Positions 43,800 through 52,239 of a stretch of DNA of 64,000 nt are shown here, piece after piece (position 1 is the first letter of the stretch; the number at the start of each line of letters is the position of its first letter). The translations under genes were made by a program, and so were the position numbers. The DNA comes from UBA9145 sp964343795. Lineage in GTDB: Bacteria > Pseudomonadota > Gammaproteobacteria > Pseudomonadales > Pseudohongiellaceae. The stretch spans positions 310,001-374,000 of the forward strand of contig CAYFKD010000001.1 in NCBI GenBank assembly GCA_964343795.1. The letters run 5' to 3'. The notes beneath the pieces are model-generated. The model did not search any database. It saw only the letters and a list, made by a program, of their open reading frames with translations, and was not told the origin of the DNA.

Positions 43800-45112
43800 C
43801 CCTAACCCGTGAACAACTGGAAGCCCACTGGATGCCGTTTACCGGCAATCGCCAGTTCAAGCAGCAGCCGCGCCTGATACAGAAGGCAGAGGGCGTGTAT
43901 TACTGGGACGTGGACGGTAACAAGATTTACGATGGCCTCTCCGGCCTGTGGACTTGTGGCGCCGGTCACAGCCGTCCCGAGATTACCGAGGCGGTAAGCA
44001 GGCAGATCGCGGAGCTGGATTACTCACCGGGCTTCCAGTACGGGCATCCCCTGTCATTTCAGCTGGCCGAAAGGGTCGTGAGCCTGACGCCGGACGGGCT
44101 GGACCATGTGTTCTTTACCGACTCGGGCTCGGAGACCGTGGATACGGCCCTGAAGATCGCCCGGGGTTACTGGCGTAACAAGGGTTATACGGGAAAGACG
44201 AAGTTTATCGGCCGTATCAAGGGCTATCACGGGGTTAACTACGGTGGCGTTGGCGTGGGTGGAATCGGATTCAACCGCAAGCTGTTCGGCCAGACCGTGG
44301 ATGCGGACCATATTGCCCATACCGTGCTGGAAGAAAGCCGCTTCAGCCGCGGCATGCCCGAGGCTGGCGCTCACCTGGCCGATGAGCTGGAAGAACTGGT
44401 GCTGCTGCACGATGCCAGCAATATCGCCGCGGTAATCGTAGAGCCCATGTCGGGCACCGCCGGCGTATTACCGCCTCCGAAAGGCTATCTCAACCGGCTG
44501 CGGGAAATCTGCGATGAGCACAACATCCTGCTTATTTTCGATGAGGTAATTACCGGTTTCGGGCGCATGGGCTCCCTGACCGGGGCCGAGGAATTCGGTG
44601 TGACCCCTGACATCATGGTTCTTGCCAAGCAGATTACCAATGGCACCATTCCCCTCGGTGCCGCGGTGGTGAAACCTGAGATTTACGCCAGCTACATGGA
44701 AAACGGGGGACCGGACTACATGGTGGAATTCCCCCACGGCTACACCTATTCCGCCCATCCCGTGGCCTGTGCCGCCGGCCTGGCGGCGCTGGATATCCTG
44801 GTTAACGATAATCTCGTGGCCAGGGTGAAAGAGCTGGCGCCGGTACTGGAAGACGCCGTGCATGGATTGAAGGAAGCACCCAACGTAACCGACATTCGCA
44901 ATTACGGACTCGCCGCCGGCATCAGCCTTGCCCATTATCCTGGAGAACCCCTGCGCAGGCCTTTCGAAGTTGGAGTGAAATGTTTCGAAAAAGGTTTCTA
45001 TGTACGCTGGGGCGCCGACACCCTGCAACTGGCGCCACCATTCGTGAGTACTCCGGAGCAAATCAAGTCGCTGGTGCAGGCAGTTGGAGAGACACTCAAT
45101 GAGCTCGCTTGA
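43796..45112 (+). CDS. Class III omega-amino acid:pyruvate aminotransferase
   Basis: A 438-residue PLP enzyme. Marks: DGLSGLWTCGAGHSRPEI, FFTDSGSETVDTALKIARGY (PLP phosphate site), GRIKGYHGVNYGGVGVGGIG, VEPMSGTAGVLPPPKGYLNR, IFDEVITGFGRMG (PLP aspartate) and the Schiff-base lysine in VLAKQITNGTIPLGA. The overall pattern is closest to beta-alanine:pyruvate transaminase. It gives malonate semialdehyde from beta-alanine, or methylmalonate semialdehyde from 3-aminoisobutyrate. It is coupled by overlaps with the symporter upstream (4 bp) and with the dehydrogenase downstream (14 bp). Confidence 0.9.
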   Translation: MTLTREQLEAHWMPFTGNRQFKQQPRLIQKAEGVYYWDVDGNKIYDGLSGLWTCGAGHSRPEITEAVSRQIAELDYSPGFQYGHPLSFQLAERVVSLTPDGLDHVFFTDSGSETVDTALKIARGYWRNKGYTGKTKFIGRIKGYHGVNYGGVGVGGIGFNRKLFGQTVDADHIAHTVLEESRFSRGMPEAGAHLADELEELVLLHDASNIAAVIVEPMSGTAGVLPPPKGYLNRLREICDEHNILLIFDEVITGFGRMGSLTGAEEFGVTPDIMVLAKQITNGTIPLGAAVVKPEIYASYMENGGPDYMVEFPHGYTYSAHPVACAAGLAALDILVNDNLVARVKELAPVLEDAVHGLKEAPNVTDIRNYGLAAGISLAHYPGEPLRRPFEVGVKCFEKGFYVRWGADTLQLAPPFVSTPEQIKSLVQAVGETLNELA

Positions 45113-46631
45113 ACAGGCAGACGAAATAAAAGACGAATTGCCCTTGTTGGGTCATTTTATCAATGGAGTCGAGATCCCCGGCGGCGGTCACAGCCAGCCG
45201 GTATACGATCCGGCGACGGGAATGGTTACTAAAAATGTGGCGCTGGCCGGCAGCGACGAAGTGGAGCGAGCAATCTTTGCCGCCCAATCGGCATTCCCCA
45301 TGTGGCGCAGCACGCCACCGCAGAAGCGGGCCCAGGTCATGTTCCGCTTCAAACAACTCTTGGAACAGCATGCCGACGATATCTGTGCGCTCATCACCAG
45401 CGAGCATGGCAAGGTGCTGGACGATGCCCGCGGCGAATTGGGCCGCGGTATCGAAGTGGTGGAGTATGCCTGCGGCATCTCAGAATTATTGAAAGGTGAG
45501 CACAGCAAGAACGCGGGGCCGGATATCGATAGCTGGAGCGAGTTGCAGCCATTGGGGGTAGTGGCCGGAATCACACCCTTTAATTTTCCCGCCATGGTAC
45601 CCATGTGGATGTATCCCATCGCCATCGCCTGTGGTAACTGTTTTATATTGAAGCCGTCAGAGCGGGATCCTTCGCCATCAATATTCATCGCCGGGCTATT
45701 AAAAGAAGCGGGGCTGCCGGACGGTGTGTTTAACGTGATTAACGGCGACAAGACCGCAGTTGACATGCTGTTGAAAGATGAGCGCGTCATGGCGGTGAGC
45801 TTCGTCGGTTCCACGCCCATCGCCGAAGCCATTTACCAGACCGGGACTGCCCATGGCAAAAGAGTACAGGCGCTCGGTGGCGCCAAGAATCATGCCGTCA
45901 TCATGCCCGATGCCGATGTGCACAATGCGGTGGATGCCCTCATGGGCGCCGCCTATGGTTCCTGCGGTGAGCGCTGCATGGCCATTTCCGTTGCCGTGTG
46001 CGTGGGAGAAGAAGTTGCCGACCAGGTAGTGAGCCGCCTGCAACACAAGGTAGAGGCTTTGCAGATCGGCCCCGGGACCGATACCGACAACGACATGGGT
46101 CCCCTGATCTCCGAAGCCAGCAAAAATCGTATTCTTGATCTTATCGACGAAGGTCTGAACCAGGGCGCCGAGTTGGTGGTAGATGGCCGCGGCCTTGAAG
46201 TGGAAGGACATGAAAAAGGATTTTTTCTCGGGGGTTGCCTGTTCGACGAAGTTGAACCCGACATGGCCATATATCGTGAAGAGATATTTGGCCCGGTATT
46301 ATGTGTTATGAGAGTTGGATCCCTGGACGAAGCCATTCGCCTGGTCAACAAGCATGAATATGGCAACGGAACCTGTGTCTTCACCCGCGACGGTGGTATC
46401 GCAAGGCAATTCACCGACCTGGTCCAGGTGGGAATGGTGGGTGTAAACGTGGCCCTGCCGGTACCGGTTGCCAGTCAAAGTTTTGGTGGCTGGAAACGCT
46501 CCCTGTTCGGCGACCTCTACGCCTATGGTCCGGACGCCGTGCGTTTTTATACCCATCGCAAGACCATGACCCAGCGCTGGCCGGCCAGCGACCATGTCGA
46601 AAAGGTTAAATTTTCCTTTCCCAGCAATTAG
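45099..46631 (+). CDS. mmsA: (Methyl)malonate-semialdehyde dehydrogenase, CoA-acylating
   Basis: A 510-residue aldehyde dehydrogenase of the MMSDH type. Evidence: GVVAGITPFNFPAMVPMWMY, KPSERDPSPS, VSFVGSTPIAEAIYQTG, catalytic Cys in GSCGERCMAISVAV, and the diagnostic C-terminal SQSFGGWKRSLFGDLYAYG with FYTHRKTMTQRW. It oxidises malonate or methylmalonate semialdehyde with decarboxylation to acetyl- or propionyl-CoA, the step that should follow the aminotransferase encoded upstream. ATG 45099 has GGAGAG nine bases before it and lies inside the aminotransferase gene. Together with the symporter it makes an import-to-CoA route for beta-alanine-like compounds. Confidence 0.92.
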   Translation: MSSLEQADEIKDELPLLGHFINGVEIPGGGHSQPVYDPATGMVTKNVALAGSDEVERAIFAAQSAFPMWRSTPPQKRAQVMFRFKQLLEQHADDICALITSEHGKVLDDARGELGRGIEVVEYACGISELLKGEHSKNAGPDIDSWSELQPLGVVAGITPFNFPAMVPMWMYPIAIACGNCFILKPSERDPSPSIFIAGLLKEAGLPDGVFNVINGDKTAVDMLLKDERVMAVSFVGSTPIAEAIYQTGTAHGKRVQALGGAKNHAVIMPDADVHNAVDALMGAAYGSCGERCMAISVAVCVGEEVADQVVSRLQHKVEALQIGPGTDTDNDMGPLISEASKNRILDLIDEGLNQGAELVVDGRGLEVEGHEKGFFLGGCLFDEVEPDMAIYREEIFGPVLCVMRVGSLDEAIRLVNKHEYGNGTCVFTRDGGIARQFTDLVQVGMVGVNVALPVPVASQSFGGWKRSLFGDLYAYGPDAVRFYTHRKTMTQRWPASDHVEKVKFSFPSN

Positions 46632-46798
46632 GTTTCCACAAAGCCGGTCATTTATGACAAAATGCCGCCCGCTCGTGACCGGATTCAAGGATTTCAAACT
46701 CCGGTCAAGAATTTCCTTGCAAATGCCGTAAAATGATTGGACTCCAGCACAGCAACCCGGCAGCCGGTAAACGCTGCGAAAACACCGAAATTCAAACC

Positions 46799-47263
46799 AT
46801 GCCAGTTGACCAGCCCAGAAAACTCGTCGTCATGTTTCTTGTGGCAGTCCTGCTGTCCGCCTGCCAGTTTACTTACGATGGCGAGCGTCCGGTGAGCGAC
46901 CTTTATTGCGACAGTTTCCTCGTCTATGACATGTGCGCAACGGACACGAATCGTGATGGCGTCGTGGACCTGGTTTATTTCAGCGATGACATGCAGGTAT
47001 TCATGTATCGAGAAGGCGCCGATCGCCGTATTCCACGCCATCTCAGGCGCCATCGCTGCGCCGTCCTCATGGATGAAGACCTGGTAGCCACAACCTCGCG
47101 CCTGTTTTTTATCGATGAGGAAACTTCCGCCATCGAGAAGACCGACATACGTGGCGCCATGTTGCTCAAGTACATTGCTTACATGCCGGAAGTATCGGCC
47201 TGTAACCGCCGTTTCGAAGAAGCGGAAGCGGCGGCCGCTGACGAGGGCGAAGGGGCAATCTGA
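46799..47263 (+). CDS. Small lipoprotein, unknown function
   Basis: A 154-residue protein with a lipoprotein signal (VVMFLVAVLLSACQF, lipobox LSAC). It contains several cysteines and a FCDSF/DMCATDTNRDG segment that resembles a calcium-binding loop (D-T-N-R-D-G). An acidic C-terminal tail follows (RFEEAEAAAADEGEGAI). No family known. ATG 46799 is used; ATG 46832 at the hydrophobic core is a close alternative. Located after mmsA with a 167-bp gap, so it is probably a separate transcript. Confidence 0.6.
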   Translation: MPVDQPRKLVVMFLVAVLLSACQFTYDGERPVSDLYCDSFLVYDMCATDTNRDGVVDLVYFSDDMQVFMYREGADRRIPRHLRRHRCAVLMDEDLVATTSRLFFIDEETSAIEKTDIRGAMLLKYIAYMPEVSACNRRFEEAEAAAADEGEGAI

Positions 47264-47377
47264 AGATACCGCGATGTCCCGGGCCGGCTGATTTTCCGGT
47301 GCTTTGGCCCTTGCTGGTTGACATGACTCTCCGTTCGTAACAGTCTCACTCTCCTGAAACAATAACAGGAGTGATTC

Positions 47378-48193
47378 ATGTTCCGTCTAGCCCGAAGTAC
47401 TTCCCGCATTGCCGCATTTGTGCTGGCAATGGCAATCCCCGGCCTGGCTTCAGCCCAGACTCCCAGTAAGCTGTTTGACCATATTCACATGGCAGTCCCC
47501 AACCCCGCGGAATCTGCTACCTGGTACCTGGAACATATCGGTGGCGAGCGCGTCGATGACCGCACTGACCGCTTAATTTACAACCGTACCCGGGTAATGT
47601 GGCTGTCCGATCGTGGCAATACCCGTCGTCCCAGCCAGGGCAGCGTAGTGGACCACCTGGGATTTTCCTTCCTGGACCTGGAAGCCAAGGTAGAGGAACT
47701 GGTTGCGGCAGGAGCCACCCTGCAGGGTGAGATAAGGGATATCCCGGGGCTGTTCAAGCTTGCCTTCGTGGTGGATCCCTGGGGCACTCGCCTGGAATTG
47801 ATCGAGGATTTCCAACACCTGGGTTTGCATCATATCCATCTGCGTGACCCTGATCCGGTGTCGGCGTTGGCCTGGTACGAAAACATGTTTGGTGGTGTGA
47901 GGTTACAATTGAAAGGAAATCAAAACCTCCCCGGACTGTTGTACCCGGGCAATGTTTGGGTACTGGTATCCGAAGGAGATACCTTTCCCAGCACCGAAGG
48001 AACTATCGATCATTTCGGCTGGCGTGCACCGGTGATGGAAACCACCCTGGCGGAATTAATTGGTCGCGGTGCCGAAGTCACCATTCCAGCCCGTTCCATG
48101 CAGCTACCCAATGGTGAGATTGAGTTTTTCTATATCGGCGGACCACGTGGTGCCAGTGTGGAAATGGTGCAGCGACTGCCCACCATGCCGTAG
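47378..48193 (+). CDS. Exported two-domain VOC (glyoxalase-fold) protein
   Basis: A 271-residue protein with a signal peptide (FVLAMAIPGLASAQ) and two vicinal-oxygen-chelate modules: FDHIHMAVPNPAESATWYLE to VDPWGTRLELIEDF, and LHHIHLRDPDPVSALAWYEN to RGASVEMVQRL. The FDHIH/LHHIH histidines and E in 'RLELIE' fit metal ligands. Secretion is unusual for this fold; the substrate is unknown. AGGAG precedes the ATG. The RidA-like gene follows after 18 bp, probably on the same transcript, and shares the exported character. Confidence 0.82.
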   Translation: MFRLARSTSRIAAFVLAMAIPGLASAQTPSKLFDHIHMAVPNPAESATWYLEHIGGERVDDRTDRLIYNRTRVMWLSDRGNTRRPSQGSVVDHLGFSFLDLEAKVEELVAAGATLQGEIRDIPGLFKLAFVVDPWGTRLELIEDFQHLGLHHIHLRDPDPVSALAWYENMFGGVRLQLKGNQNLPGLLYPGNVWVLVSEGDTFPSTEGTIDHFGWRAPVMETTLAELIGRGAEVTIPARSMQLPNGEIEFFYIGGPRGASVEMVQRLPTMP

Positions 48194-48211
48194 CGTGCCC
48201 GGAGAAAAATT

Positions 48212-48658
48212 ATGAAGAAACTGAAACTGATAATCGGGACCTGTACAGCCTTCGCATTACTGTTCTCCAGTGTGGTCTGGGCCCAGGAGCGTAATTACAT
48301 CAACGGGCGCAGCGCTGGTGAGTCTGGACCCCCGTTCAGTGGGGCGGTGCAGGTGGGAGATACTTTGTATATCTCCGGCATGCTAGGCCTGCAGAACGGG
48401 CAGGTGCCCGATGATCCCCGCACCGAGGCCCGTATCATGATGGACAGCATCAAGGCCACGGTGGAAGAGGCGGGATTTACCATGGACGACATCGTGCACG
48501 TCACGATTTACTGTTCCGATGTGGCCCACTACGATGCATTCAATGAGGTGTATCGCACCTACTTTACCCGGGAGTATCCGGCCCGGGCCTTCATCGGTTC
48601 CGGTACGTTATTGTTCAACGCGCGATTCGAAATGCAGTCCATTGCCGTAAAACGCTAG
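48212..48658 (+). CDS. Exported RidA (YjgF/UK114) family protein
   Basis: A 148-residue protein with a signal peptide (GTCTAFALLFSSVVWAQE). The Rid fold is clear (GPPFSGAVQVGDTLYISGML, MMDSIKATVEEAGFTMDDIV, then YPARAFIGSGTLLFNARFEM). The arginine of 'PARAFIG' matches the conserved RidA arginine needed for imine deamination, though the remaining active-site residues were not checked. Periplasmic RidA-like proteins are less common than cytosolic ones. Coupled in position to the VOC gene and followed by a bidirectional terminator. Confidence 0.85.
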   Translation: MKKLKLIIGTCTAFALLFSSVVWAQERNYINGRSAGESGPPFSGAVQVGDTLYISGMLGLQNGQVPDDPRTEARIMMDSIKATVEEAGFTMDDIVHVTIYCSDVAHYDAFNEVYRTYFTREYPARAFIGSGTLLFNARFEMQSIAVKR

Positions 48659-48677
48659 ATCGTATTGTTCACCCATA

Positions 48678-48711
48678 AAAAAAGGGTCGGCCCGTGGGCC
48701 GACCCTTTTTT
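48678..48711. terminator. Bidirectional intrinsic terminator
   Basis: A 16-bp perfect stem, AAAAAAGGGTCGGCCC pairing with its complement, around a GT loop; the arms provide A- and T-tracts at each end. It lies 19 bp after the RidA stop and 12 bp before the stop of the convergent PDLxGxW gene, so it closes both transcripts. Confidence 0.92.
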
Positions 48712-48723
48712 ATTGGCTCAGGA

Positions 48724-49728
48724 TTACTCTTCGCTTTCAGCTGCCATGCGCTCCTGGGCGCGGTGGCCCGAGAGGATGTTGTACATGCCGTAGTTGCCTT
48801 CATGGCAGGCGTATTCATAGATCTTGTCCGGTGTGTAGTCGAAAATAATCTCCCGGGTATAGGGTGCGGTGAAATTACCCGGATCGTGACTGGTGAAACG
48901 ATACTGCAGCGCGTTGTCACCGACGCGGGTGAGCCGCTCCAGGTTCACCTTGCGCTCGGTTTGCGGTGACGAGGAACTGGCGTCGGAATAGTTGGTAGTT
49001 TCGATCACCAGGGTATCCCCCTCCCACCAGCCGCGGGAATCACCATGCCACAGCTTGATGCTTTCCGGTGCATGGGGTTTGGCCACGATGGGAATGATGC
49101 GGGCGTCGTGGGCCATTTCCTGGTAGATCACTACGGTGTCTTTCGACTGAACAATCTGCCAATAGCTGTTGTAGCCGGAACCCAGTCGCGGCGCACCGAA
49201 ACTCAGGCAACGCTCACCGAGAGGACGGTCGGTCCAGGAATCCGCCGGATGTTCCTCGCGCCATTCCCGCAGCTCCCGTGCTGCCCGTACCGCTTCCTCG
49301 GTGCGCGGCGGGTACTGACCGTCCGGTGGATCAATGATCTGGGAAGTGCGGCGGTGGATCGTGCGTTCCGCCATCCACTGGGAATCGTAGTTGCCCGTGG
49401 TGGGATCATAGGAATTGATCTCGCCGCTGAAGGCTGCAGCCAGCACCCCTTCACCGAACAGGGCGTCTTCACCGGCGGCGTATATTTCAACCAGCCGCTG
49501 TTCCAGGAACTCAACGTCTTCGTCGGTGAGAAATTCCTTGTCGCCGAATACCTCGGGCCGCTCCACCGGAGTTATGGTGTTGTTTTCCCAGACTCCCTGC
49601 AGGTCCGGATGGCCATCCGGGGTGCGTGGCACCACGTAATCGGGATCTGCCTGGGCGAGGGCCTGGCCTGCCAGAAGTACGACAGTTGCAATCAAAGCGG
49701 AACTGCACATTCTTTTTAGACTTGTCAT
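48724..49728 (-). CDS. Exported protein of the PDLxGxW family, copy 3
   Basis: A 334-residue exported protein (signal LIATVVLLAGQALAQ). Family signs: VPRTPDGHPDLQGVWENNTI followed by TPVERP, GDSRGWWEGDTLVIETTNYS, DPGNFTAPYTREIIFDY and YEYACHEGNYGMYNIL near the end. ATG 49728 follows GGAGG by seven bases; the longer frame reading is not supported. It is the nearest relative of copy 2 at 22916. The cysteine-histidine pair in CHEGNY is shared with copy 2 but not with copy 1. Function unknown. Confidence 0.75.
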   Translation of the reverse strand: MTSLKRMCSSALIATVVLLAGQALAQADPDYVVPRTPDGHPDLQGVWENNTITPVERPEVFGDKEFLTDEDVEFLEQRLVEIYAAGEDALFGEGVLAAAFSGEINSYDPTTGNYDSQWMAERTIHRRTSQIIDPPDGQYPPRTEEAVRAARELREWREEHPADSWTDRPLGERCLSFGAPRLGSGYNSYWQIVQSKDTVVIYQEMAHDARIIPIVAKPHAPESIKLWHGDSRGWWEGDTLVIETTNYSDASSSSPQTERKVNLERLTRVGDNALQYRFTSHDPGNFTAPYTREIIFDYTPDKIYEYACHEGNYGMYNILSGHRAQERMAAESEE

Positions 49729-49889
49729 CCTGCGTCCTCCCGCAATCGGGTCGCTTTTCCTGGGTCGAATATAGCCTGTTGCGGGCCCGATTTCACGGCA
49801 ATTTACAGTGCCAGGCACTTTTGAAAGGGCACGGCATGGCTGTGGCAGGGAGCGGGTTCAGGGTTGTAAGAGGGTGAGCCTTTACGCTG

Positions 49890-49985
49890 CTAGAGCAGGA
49901 CGACGTAAGCACCAAGTACGACCAACAGAATTACGGACTTGGATACGTTACGAGCCGACCGTCGTTGTGATGCCAGGTTTTCCAT
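49890..49985 (-). CDS. Possible 31-residue single-helix membrane protein
   Basis: A basic N terminus (LASQRRSARNVSKS) is followed by one hydrophobic helix (VILLVVLGAYVVLL) and a stop. This is the make-up of many real small inner-membrane proteins, and a TATACT hexamer lies about 25 bases before the ATG, but no clear ribosome site precedes it. It could equally be a chance frame in the gap between the copy-3 gene and the amine dehydrogenase operon. Confidence 0.35.
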   Translation of the reverse strand: MENLASQRRSARNVSKSVILLVVLGAYVVLL

Positions 49986-50077
49986 GGCTGCACTGTACAC
50001 AGGAGTATAGCCAGGGAATATGGGCCACATTTCCCATGTAAAAATATCCAGTAGTATTCCCACTGAATGCCCGGGAT

Positions 50078-50497
50078 TCACTCCCCGAAGTCGTAGTCCG
50101 ACCAGTGCCGGATGCGGAATTTCAGGGGATCGGCGAGGACGTGACGCCGGGCCCGGGTGACCTCGTCGACGGACAGGGGTTCGAAGCCCGGGGGAAGGGT
50201 AGCGGCGTTGAACTCGGTGAGCACCCAGTTGATCACTTCCGTGAGTTCTGCATCGGTCAACGGCGCCTGGGATGAGCCGGGCACCTGTACCAGGTAGGCT
50301 CGCATCTGGGGTACCGCCAGCATCCGCCCGAGTTCATCGTGCAGGGTGGGCACGTTCGGGGGATTTCCCTGGCCGCCGGGGGTGTGGCAGCCGCTGCAGT
50401 AAAGCAGGTAGTTGGTGCGGGGACTGGCACCGTGGCCAGTTGCCACCGCAGTTAAAAAGGCTACTGCCAGCAGGGCGCTTATTGCCTTTTTAGGCAT
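50078..50497 (-). CDS. Periplasmic monoheme cytochrome c of the amine dehydrogenase operon
   Basis: A 139-residue exported cytochrome (signal ISALLAVAFLTAVATGHGA) with heme motif CSGCH at 34-38 and downstream candidates for the axial Met in LAVPQMRAYL. Its ATG overlaps the stop of the mauA-type gene by 8 bp. In methylamine and aromatic amine dehydrogenase systems electrons pass from the quinone cofactor to a blue copper protein or cytochrome c; no amicyanin or azurin is encoded here, so this cytochrome is the probable acceptor, by inference. Confidence 0.82.
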   Translation of the reverse strand: MPKKAISALLAVAFLTAVATGHGASPRTNYLLYCSGCHTPGGQGNPPNVPTLHDELGRMLAVPQMRAYLVQVPGSSQAPLTDAELTEVINWVLTEFNAATLPPGFEPLSVDEVTRARRHVLADPLKFRIRHWSDYDFGE

Positions 50498-51026
50498 CTG
50501 CGGGTCCTAACACCATAGATACGGTACAGTGATAGCTGGTGTCTTCTACACCGAAACACCACAACACGGTACTGCTGTTGCTGTTGAAGTAAACCGGCTT
50601 GTCGCCCTCGGTATTGTGGCAGCCACAGCGCGAACAAGTAGCCTTGCCGCAGCAATCGTTATAGGACATCAGGTAGTTAAGGCCATCGGCGGGATTGCGG
50701 CAGGTACCGACCCAGGTAATGGGGGAAGGTTGGGCGCCAGGAGGGCATGAATTTTCCGAGCCACCACAACAGGCGCAGAGGGTGCCGCTCATGGCGCAAT
50801 AGCGCCAGTATTCACAAGTCTGTGGATCACCCACTTCCGTTACCGAGCTCTGCGCGAATGAGCGGGACACCGGTAGCAGGGGAAATGCCGCGGCTCCCGC
50901 AAGCATCATGCCCAGCTTCGACAGGAAGCTACGTCGCGACAATTTTCGCGCCAGCAGCAGGGTGGTGCGCCGGGCCTGCTCGTCTATCCAGTAGTAGGTT
51001 TGATCGACAACTCTTTCCAGCTTCAT
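50490..51026 (-). CDS. mauA: Amine dehydrogenase light chain (TTQ subunit)
   Basis: A 178-residue light chain of a tryptophan tryptophylquinone enzyme. A Tat signal (SRRSFLSKLGMMLAGAAAF) is followed by the cysteine-rich domain with CEYWRYCA, CACCGGSENSCPPG, CRNPADGLNYLMSYNDCCGK and CSRCGCHNTE, matching the six-disulfide light chain. The two cofactor tryptophans correspond to Trp105 (SPITWVGTC) and Trp156 (VLWCFG); the catalytic Asp matches Asp124 (SYNDCC) and the catalytic Thr matches Thr168 (YHCT). The residue at the position of Asp32 of methylamine dehydrogenase appears to be Ser80 (CAMSG). Methylamine versus aromatic amine as substrate cannot be settled. Confidence 0.92.
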   Translation of the reverse strand: MKLERVVDQTYYWIDEQARRTTLLLARKLSRRSFLSKLGMMLAGAAAFPLLPVSRSFAQSSVTEVGDPQTCEYWRYCAMSGTLCACCGGSENSCPPGAQPSPITWVGTCRNPADGLNYLMSYNDCCGKATCSRCGCHNTEGDKPVYFNSNSSTVLWCFGVEDTSYHCTVSMVLGPADA

Positions 51027-51688
51027 GGAGTGTGCTCCATTGGTTTGGGTTCGTAATCCTGAACCGGTTCTGTTCGTTCAGTGCTGTGTTGTTTCATGTA
51101 GTCCTGCAGCGTGGAGACGCCGGAGTCCATGGCCTCGATCAGGCTCTCCATGTGTTCGCGGGTATTCACCAGCCCCTTGCTCTTCAGCACGCCATCAGCC
51201 CCGATCAGTACCGCGAAAGGCAAGCGGCTTACTTCGTAATTCATTCCCAGTTGTTGTGAGAGCAGGTAGGGGTAATCCCTGATCTTTAACCTCTCCACGT
51301 AATCACGGTGTTGTTGTAACTCCTTCTCGGATTCGCGGCCGTCACTGGCGAACAACAGGCGCATACGAGTTTTCTCTGCATTGACCAGGGAAATCGCCGT
51401 GGGTACCAGTGACTTGCACACCGGGCATGTGGGGGAGATGAACAGGATGAAGGTATGCACTCCTTCCTTATCCTGTCCTCCGATAGTAAGAGCGCCTCCC
51501 TGTAGTGAAATAATGTCCAGTGGCTCGGTAAGCTCCCCAACCTTGGGTCCACTGGTGGGCTGCAATGCGCCGGCCGGCGCCACTCGCTCGTGTAGCAGTC
51601 CGACCTGGCGGCTAAGGGCGAACACCAACAGGGCCAGCACAATGACTGCCAGCCACAGGATGATATTGGAGACGAGCAATGCTTCCAT
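51023..51688 (-). CDS. mauD: Amine dehydrogenase maturation protein MauD-like (thioredoxin fold)
   Basis: A 221-residue membrane-anchored thioredoxin-fold protein: N-terminal helix (IILWLAVIVLALLVFALSRQ) and the redox motif CPVC at 88-91 (SPTCPVCKSL), then LPFAVLIGADGVLKSKGL with the cis-proline region. MauD acts in the periplasm in forming the six disulfides of the light chain. It overlaps mauA by 4 bp and mauE by 1 bp. The order B-E-D-A is that of known operons. Confidence 0.9.
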   Translation of the reverse strand: MEALLVSNIILWLAVIVLALLVFALSRQVGLLHERVAPAGALQPTSGPKVGELTEPLDIISLQGGALTIGGQDKEGVHTFILFISPTCPVCKSLVPTAISLVNAEKTRMRLLFASDGRESEKELQQHRDYVERLKIRDYPYLLSQQLGMNYEVSRLPFAVLIGADGVLKSKGLVNTREHMESLIEAMDSGVSTLQDYMKQHSTERTEPVQDYEPKPMEHTP

Positions 51689-52239
51689 CAGCCTTCACCT
51701 CCCTGCGGCCTGCGCCAGCTTGCCATGGCGGAATGGTTGAGCAACAACTGGTTAAAAGCACCATAGATGAGAATGGCGACCACGGCGGCGGTAAGCGCCG
51801 TGAAGAAATCAGTAAACACCAATGCTCTTGGTGTAACTGTAAGCAGCGCTATCCCTGAGAGCATCAGCAATACCATGTTCCGCAGCACCAGTCCCCAGGA
51901 CAGTTGCTGTCCTGAGTTGCCGAAACCACAGCCGCAGTCGATGCTGTCATTGCCCCGCAGCAGCTTAATGGCGATGGCCGCGGTGTAAATGCCCAACAGG
52001 GCGATGGTCATCAGGACAGCTGGCATCACGAACAGCCCGGCGGCCCAGGCGATGCCCACGGTCAATTCCACTATTGGCAAGAGCCGGGAGGTGAAACCCA
52101 GCATGAATCGGGGCAGCAGCCCGTAGGCTTCCAGCAAGGCGCGAAAGCGGACCGCATCAAGCTTGCTGGCAGCCGCGGAAATAAACAGCACTGCAAACAG
52201 AATGCGCAGGACGATGGCTATAGTGGGGTCTATCACCAT
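51688..52239 (-). CDS. mauE: Amine dehydrogenase maturation membrane protein MauE
   Basis: A 183-residue membrane protein with four to five helices of the MauE/DoxX-like family: LFAVLFISAAASKLDAVRFR at the start and NDSIDCGCGFGNSGQQLSWG, in which the paired cysteines CGC are characteristic. It is thought to assist MauD and light-chain export and folding. Its ends overlap both neighbours by one base, as in a tightly translated operon. Confidence 0.88.
   Translation of the reverse strand: MVIDPTIAIVLRILFAVLFISAAASKLDAVRFRALLEAYGLLPRFMLGFTSRLLPIVELTVGIAWAAGLFVMPAVLMTIALLGIYTAAIAIKLLRGNDSIDCGCGFGNSGQQLSWGLVLRNMVLLMLSGIALLTVTPRALVFTDFFTALTAAVVAILIYGAFNQLLLNHSAMASWRRPQGGEG

Noticed and set aside
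46694..47362. Open frame of 222 codons on the minus strand
   Set aside because: Antisense to the small lipoprotein gene, which has a clear lipobox signal; the minus frame has none.
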